20,076 bases of DNA. Origin: a bacterium (GTDB taxonomy: Bacteria; Gemmatimonadota; Gemmatimonadetes; Gemmatimonadales; Gemmatimonadaceae). How positions within the stretch are numbered: position 1 is the stretch's first letter; the number at the start of each line of letters is the position of its first letter. A model generated the notes under the pieces. That model was given only the letters and a program-made list of their open reading frames with translations. It was not told the DNA's origin and searched no databases. The stretch lies in assembly GCA_021802745.1 (NCBI GenBank), contig JAJZRK010000031.1, forward strand, positions 1 through 20,076, in the 5' to 3' direction. Made by a program: the position numbers and the translations under genes. This document shows, one piece after another, positions 15,075 to 20,076 of this stretch.

Positions 15075-16345
15075 ATGACCAAGCGTACCAAGTGGATCGT
15101 GATCGCCGTCGGCGTCGTGGCTGTGGGGGCCGTCGGTTACCTGCAGTACACCAAGTCGAAGAAGAAGGGGACCGAGGTCCGCATCGAGGCCGTGCAGAAG
15201 CGCGATCTCGTGGCGTCGGTGACGGCCTCCGGCCAGGTCACGCCCCGCACCAAGGTGGACCTGTCGGCCGACATCACCGGCAAGATCGTCAGCCTGAACG
15301 TGAAAATGGGCGACGTGGTCCGGAAGGGGCAGCTCGTGCTCCAGATTGACCCGCAGCAGTTCGAGAGCCAGGTGCAGCGCGCCGAAGCCGCGCTGGCCAA
15401 CGCCCGCGCCGGCCTCGCCCAGGCGAACGCCAACCTCGTGCAGAACACCAGGAACTACCAGCGCTCCGCCGAGATCAAGAAGGCCAACGCGACGCTCATC
15501 AGCGACGAGCAGATCGAGCAGCTGAAGACGACGATGGAAGTGAACCAGGCGCTGTTCGAGGCGGCGCGGGAATCGGTGAAGCAGGCCGAGGCCTCGCTCA
15601 AGGACGCCCGGTGGCAGCTGTCGCGCACCAACATCTATGCCCCGATGTCCGGGCGCGTGACGCGCCTCAACGTCGAGAACGGCGAAACGGCGGTGCAAGG
15701 CACCTTCAACAAGGATGCCGCCACGCTGATGACCATCGCCGACATGAGCGTGCTCGAGACCAAGGTGAAGGTGGACGAGACGGACGTGTCGCGTATCTCG
15801 CTGGGCGACTCGGCGGTCATCCAGATTGACGCCTTCCCCGACACCACGTTCATCGGCCGCGTGGTCGAGATTTCGCAGAGCTCCGTGAAGGGCACGACAA
15901 CGACCACCGGCGACCAGGCGATTGACTACGAGGTGAAGATCCGCCTCCTCAACCCGCCCACGGACACCCGGCAGGACTTCTCGGCGACGGCCAAGGTGAT
16001 CACGGACACGCGCACGCAGGTGCTCGCGATCCCGATCATCGCCCTCACCGTGCGCGAGAACGAGGAGCTGAAGAGCACCGACTCGGTGCCCAACAGCAAG
16101 GCGCCCGTCAAGCAGGTCGGCAAGAAGGATGTGGAGGGGGTCTTCGTGGTGGACGGGACCAACAAAGTCACCTTCCGGCCCGTTAAGGTAGGGATCGCCG
16201 GCGAGAAGTATTTCGAGGTCCTCTCCGGCGTCAAGGAGAACGATCGGATCGTGGGCGGCACCTACCAGGCCATCCGCGAGCTCAAGGACGGCGCCATCGT
16301 GCGCGAAGCCAAGCAGCCGGTGCAGAAGCCCGGGGAGAAGAAGTC

Positions 16346-16349
<4 letters not shown>
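15075..16349 (+). CDS. MacA-like periplasmic adaptor (HlyD/RND membrane-fusion family)
   Basis: A 424-residue protein. It has an N-terminal membrane anchor (about 6-24), a lipoyl half-motif [19 protein letters not shown] (about 64-82), an alpha-hairpin coiled coil (about 93-182), the second lipoyl half [18 protein letters not shown] (187-204), a beta-barrel domain (about 226-315), and a membrane-proximal domain (about 352-412, ending [13 protein letters not shown] and GTYQAI). Adaptors of this family bridge the inner-membrane ABC transporter to the TolC-type channel. A Ser/Thr-rich loop ([11 protein letters not shown], about 271-281) and a Lys/Ser-rich insert near 330-350 are variable regions. 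The gene lies 12 bp after the outer-membrane-factor gene, and its stop overlaps the GTG start of the ATPase gene by 4 bp, implying translational coupling. Confidence 0.93.
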
Positions 16350-17162
<813 letters not shown>

Positions 17163-17164
<2 letters not shown>

Positions 17165-17338
17165 TTGAGGATTGGGAATTCGGATTCGGGTATAGGATTT
17201 CGAATACGGATGGCGATTGGCGATGGAAGGGCGGCCCCCCGCTGGCGGGCCGCCCTTCGCGTTTGACCGCTCCTAGTCGCCGATCGGGGTCCTCTGTCGA
17301 AATCCTGGATGCCGAATCCGGATTCCCAATCCTCAATC
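17163..17338. repeat. Nested palindromic element inside the ABC transporter operon
   Basis: Outer arms 17163-17203 and 17297-17338 are inverted copies. The outermost 17 bases are identical, followed by one mismatch, 9 identical bases, a divergent 5-6 nt, and 9 more identical bases. The left arm begins within the ATPase stop codon. The centre holds a perfect 12-bp hairpin (17226-17258). A short tandem GATGGCGATTGGCGATGG-type repeat lies at 17209-17226. No target-site duplication and no open reading frame of note were seen. This accounts for most of the 214-bp gap between the ATPase and permease genes. Confidence 0.8.
17226..17258. terminator. Terminator-like 12-bp hairpin at the centre of the palindromic element
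   Basis: Bases 17226-17237 pair perfectly with 17247-17258 around a 9-nt loop. The following bases are cgcgtttgac, so there is only a three-T run. It could attenuate transcription between the ATPase and the permeases or protect the upstream message from 3' decay. Confidence 0.5.
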
Positions 17339-17378
17339 GTTCGGGAAACTCCCTTGAAGCAAAATTCGTAAGGTATTC

Positions 17379-18626
17379 ATGCTCTTTCTCGAATCCATCC
17401 GCCTCGCCCTCGCTACCATCCGCGCGCAGAAGCTGAAGAGCTTCTTCACGCTGCTTGGCGTGTGCATCGGCGTGATGTTCCTCATCGCCGTCGTCTCGAT
17501 CGTCGAGGGGATGGGGCGCTACATGGAGCAGGACCTGATCGGCAAGCTCATCGGCGTGAACTCGTTCGAGCTGCGCCACCGCCCCAACATCAACATGGGC
17601 GACGTGGACCCGTCGGTGTGGGAGTCGTACCGGCGCCGGCCGCGCCTCTATCACGACGACGTGGCGCCGGTCATCGAGGCGCTCCCGGAGGGAACGCGCT
17701 GGGCGGTCGTCAGCGACAACAACCTCCCCGTCTCGTCCCGCTATTCGGGCGGGCCGCGCAACGCGCAGATCAGCGCCATCGAGGGCGACTTCTTCGCCAT
17801 TCGCAAGTTCGTCGTCGCCGAGGGACGCGAATTCACCCCGCAGGAGCTCGCCATGGGCACCCCGGTGGTGATTGTCGGCCCGGATATCGTGAAGCGCCTC
17901 TTCCCGGGGCTGAACCCGCTCGGGCGCGAACTCAAGATGGGCGGCCTGCCCTACACCATCGTCGGCGTCCTCGAGACGCAGGGGAGCGCGTTCGGCCTGT
18001 CGTTCGACAACCAGGTCTTCGCGCCGTGGCAGTCGCCCGTGCACCGCCAGCTCAACGTGGTGCCGACCATCGTGGACGCCGTCATCGTGCAGGTGCCCGC
18101 CGCGTCGCAGCTGACGGAGGCGCAGGAGCGCGTGCGCCAGGTCATGCGCACCCGGCATAAGCTGCGCCCCGCCCAGCCCGACAATTTCTCGCTGCAGACG
18201 TCCGAGAGCGCCCTCGCGTTCTGGAACAAGCTCAAGCGCTACCTGGTGCTGGCCGGCATCGCCCTCCCCGCCATCGGGCTGGTGGTCGGCGCCATCGTGA
18301 TCATGAACATCATGCTCGTCGCCGTGGCGGAACGGACCCGCGAGATCGGCATCCGCAAGGCGCTCGGCGCCCGCCGCACCGACATCCTCAGCCAGTTCCT
18401 CGTGGAGGCGGCGACGCTCAGCACGGTGGGCGCCGGATTCGGCGTGGCACTCGGGGTCGGGCTCGCCAAGCTGATCTCCGTCGTCAGTCCGCTCCCGGCG
18501 AGCGTCGCGCCCTGGTCGGTGGTCGTGGGCGTCGCCCTCGGCGCCGGCGTGGGGATCATCAGTGGCGTCTACCCGGCGAGCCGAGCCTCGATGCTCGATC
18601 CCATCGCCGCGCTGCGACAGGAGTAA
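17379..18626 (+). CDS. FtsX/MacB-type ABC transporter permease (first of two)
   Basis: A 415-residue protein with the MacB permease plan: membrane helix 1 (about 22-45), a large periplasmic MacB-core domain (about 46-285), then helices 2 (about 288-316), 3 (about 336-370) and 4 (about 378-402). After helix 2 comes the ATPase-contact stretch AERTREIGIRKALGA, and the end is YPASRASMLDPIAALRQE, both diagnostic. An AAGG stretch (17370-17373) 5 nt before the ATG is a plausible ribosome-binding site. It should pair with the second permease and the ATPase upstream to form a transporter working with the adaptor and TolC-like channel. The substrate is unknown; relatives export lipophilic compounds, peptides or lipoproteins. 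The gene stops 2 bp before the next start. Confidence 0.95.
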   Translation: MLFLESIRLALATIRAQKLKSFFTLLGVCIGVMFLIAVVSIVEGMGRYMEQDLIGKLIGVNSFELRHRPNINMGDVDPSVWESYRRRPRLYHDDVAPVIEALPEGTRWAVVSDNNLPVSSRYSGGPRNAQISAIEGDFFAIRKFVVAEGREFTPQELAMGTPVVIVGPDIVKRLFPGLNPLGRELKMGGLPYTIVGVLETQGSAFGLSFDNQVFAPWQSPVHRQLNVVPTIVDAVIVQVPAASQLTEAQERVRQVMRTRHKLRPAQPDNFSLQTSESALAFWNKLKRYLVLAGIALPAIGLVVGAIVIMNIMLVAVAERTREIGIRKALGARRTDILSQFLVEAATLSTVGAGFGVALGVGLAKLISVVSPLPASVAPWSVVVGVALGAGVGIISGVYPASRASMLDPIAALRQE

Positions 18627-18628
18627 CC

Positions 18629-19885
18629 GTGACCTGGCTTGCGGCCCGCACGTCCCAGATCGTCGAAGGCATTCGTATTGCCATCGAAGCGCTGCGCGCC
18701 AACCGCGTGCGCGCCGGACTGACGATCCTCGGCATCGCTGTCGGCGTCTTCGTCGTCGTCGTCATCTCGGCGGCGGTGCATGGCATCAACGAGAGCGTCG
18801 CCCGCGACCTCGAGTCCACCGGGCCCACCACGTTCTACGTGCAGCGCTATCCCATCACCTTCGAGGCGTGCGACGGCACGGGCGACACCTGCAAGTGGCT
18901 GTCGAATCCGCCCATCACTTTCGCCGAGATGGACGCGCTCAATCGCCTCGAGGGGGCGGCGACCGTGGGCGCCGCGATGTACTGGGGCGGCTCGGTGCGC
19001 TACCGCGACCGCAACCTGCCGTCGGCGTCCATCGAATCGTACACCGGCAACTGGAGCATCCTCGGCGCGCCGGAGATGATTGACGGGCGCGCGTTCACGG
19101 AGCAAGAGGCGCGCAGCGCCGCGCGGGTGGCCGTGCTCACGACCGTGACGCGCGAGCGGCTGTTCGGCGAGGCGGACCCGATCGGCAAGGAGATCATGGT
19201 CAACGGCACGCCGTTCACCGTCATCGGGGTGTATCGCGACAACGCCAGCTTCCTGTCGGGCGGCGGCGACCGCGCCAAGGTGGTGATGCCCATTCAGTCG
19301 CTCGGGCGGCACCTCAATGTGCGCATCCGCGACATGGGGCTCGCCGTGAAGCCGCGCGTCGGCTACCGGCCCGACGAGCTGATTGACGACGTCACCGCCA
19401 CCCTGCGCGGGATGCGCGGCCTGCGCCCCGGGCGCGAGTCGAACTTCGCGATCATCACGCAGGACAAGATCATGGACACCTACAACAAGATCTTCGGGAT
19501 GTTCTTCCTGGTGATGATCGCGCTGTCGGCGGTGGGGCTGATCGTGGGCGGCGTCGGCGTGGTGGCCATCATGATGATCTCGGTGACGGAGCGCACGCGG
19601 GAGATCGGTGTGCGCAAGGCACTGGGGGCCACGCGCCAGACCATCCTCCTGCAGTTCCTGATCGAGGCGGTGACGTTGACCGGCATCGGCGGGGCGATCG
19701 GCCTGTTCATCGGGTGGGGCGTGGCGCTGCTCGTGCGCCAGTACAGCCCCATCGCGGCCTCGGTGCCGCCAATGGCGGTGGTCGCCGCGCTCGGGGCGAG
19801 CGCCGTGACCGGCGTGCTGTTCGGCATGCTGCCGGCGGTGAGGGCGTCGAAGTTAGATCCGGTTGACGCGCTGAGATACGAATAG
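18629..19885 (+). CDS. FtsX/MacB-type ABC transporter permease (second of two)
   Basis: A 418-residue protein with helix 1 (about 29-52), a periplasmic domain (about 53-288), and helices at about 291-319, 338-367 and 382-402. It has the conserved contact stretch TERTREIGVRKALGA and the terminal LPAVRASKLDPVDALRYE. It starts at GTG 18629 with a good AGGAG (18619-18623) 5 nt upstream, inside the end of the previous gene, so translation is coupled. It is related to but clearly different from the first permease. Its periplasmic domain has a short CDGTGDTC loop (Cys81, Cys88) that the first permease lacks, suggesting a disulfide after export. A heterodimer with the first permease is inferred from adjacency. 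Confidence 0.95.
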   Translation: MTWLAARTSQIVEGIRIAIEALRANRVRAGLTILGIAVGVFVVVVISAAVHGINESVARDLESTGPTTFYVQRYPITFEACDGTGDTCKWLSNPPITFAEMDALNRLEGAATVGAAMYWGGSVRYRDRNLPSASIESYTGNWSILGAPEMIDGRAFTEQEARSAARVAVLTTVTRERLFGEADPIGKEIMVNGTPFTVIGVYRDNASFLSGGGDRAKVVMPIQSLGRHLNVRIRDMGLAVKPRVGYRPDELIDDVTATLRGMRGLRPGRESNFAIITQDKIMDTYNKIFGMFFLVMIALSAVGLIVGGVGVVAIMMISVTERTREIGVRKALGATRQTILLQFLIEAVTLTGIGGAIGLFIGWGVALLVRQYSPIAASVPPMAVVAALGASAVTGVLFGMLPAVRASKLDPVDALRYE

Positions 19886-19903
19886 ATCCGTGTAGGGGCC
19901 AGA

Positions 19904-19954
19904 GATGGCTGATGGCGGAGGGCAGATGGCGGAGACCCCGGATCGGCCATCCGG
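19904..19954. repeat. GATGGC direct repeats and a small hairpin downstream of the operon
   Basis: GATGGC occurs at 19904, 19911 and 19925, the last two within identical 10-mers GATGGCGGAG (19911-19920 and 19925-19934). A 6-bp hairpin CCGGAT/ATCCGG (19938-19943 with 19949-19954) follows. The GATGGC units resemble those inside the 17163-17338 element. The hairpin is too short for a confident terminator call. Confidence 0.45.
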
Positions 19955-20008
19955 CCCCCCCCCCCCCGCCACCCCCACCCCCCCCCCAACCCCCCCCAAC
20001 CCCCCCCC
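19955..20008. repeat. Poly-C tract (G-quadruplex-capable on the minus strand)
   Basis: Runs of 13, 5, 10, 8 and 9 cytosines are separated by one to four bases, mostly A or AA. On the minus strand this reads as long G-runs with T or TT loops, which would form very stable G-quadruplexes. It could equally be a poly-G sequencing artefact near a contig end. The remaining bases 20009-20076 show no gene and less GC-rich, homopolymer-rich sequence. Confidence 0.7.
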
Positions 20009-20076
20009 TAGAGAGCGGGTGTTCCCTTTCCAAAACCCTCCCGCTCGCCCTGTTTTACTCCGGCCTCCCAAACTGG

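Noticed and set aside
17369..17374. TAAGGT as a leaderless -10 box for the first permease
   Set aside because: It ends only 4 nt before the ATG, too close for a start at the codon, and its AAGG is better read as a ribosome-binding site.
20040..20076. Human Alu-like contamination, because the minus strand contains TTTGGGAGGCCG
   Set aside because: The match is limited to about a dozen bases and the adjoining sequence does not follow the Alu consensus, so chance or sequencing error explains it as well.

Overview
The window is high-GC bacterial chromosomal DNA. It encodes an outer-membrane efflux factor, a large outer-membrane-type DUF5916 protein and signal-peptide proteins, so the host has a Gram-negative envelope. 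The gene mix (DUF5916 barrel, MacB-like FtsX permease pairs, Ser/Thr kinases, TolC-like factor) and the high GC suggest Gemmatimonadota, or less likely Acidobacteriota. This is an inference from gene content, not a phylogenetic placement. No tRNA, rRNA, CRISPR array or transposase gene was seen.

Left part (1-5393). A dispersed-repeat zone (1-270) is built from heptamer arrays and a strong hairpin. It is followed on the minus strand by a fold-type III PLP enzyme of the D-threonine aldolase / D-serine dehydratase family (282-1391), lying 4 bp downstream of a large secreted DUF5916/CBM9-like protein (1396-3762). Divergent to these is an inward-rectifier K+ channel of the KirBac type (3834-4802). 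It converges, across a 13-bp perfect hairpin, on a small SET-domain lysine methyltransferase with a basic tail (4866-5393).

Middle part (5490-12674). A Sad/YneI-type aldehyde dehydrogenase (plus strand) overlaps by 4 bp, tail to tail, with a minus-strand signalling operon. The operon consists of a 1340-residue sensor histidine kinase with about 14 predicted membrane segments, HAMP, PAS, HisKA and HATPase, then a Ser/Thr kinase in which a degenerate pseudokinase domain precedes a complete kinase domain. No response regulator is present in the window.

Right part (12775-19885, all plus strand). A small secreted protein of unknown function is followed by a complete tripartite ABC efflux/export system: TolC-like outer-membrane factor, MacA-like adaptor, MacB/LolD-type ATPase and two different FtsX-type permeases. 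An approximately 176-bp palindromic element with a terminator-like hairpin sits between the ATPase and the first permease. The window ends in a poly-C (G-quadruplex-capable on the minus strand) stretch that may be real or an assembly artefact.

The main points of interest are the pseudokinase-kinase fusion beside a giant histidine kinase; two structurally similar nested-palindrome elements, one with heptamers at graded spacing (1, 2, 3 nt in both arms); and -10-like TANNNT boxes placed 6-8 nt before three start codons, which suggests leaderless transcription.
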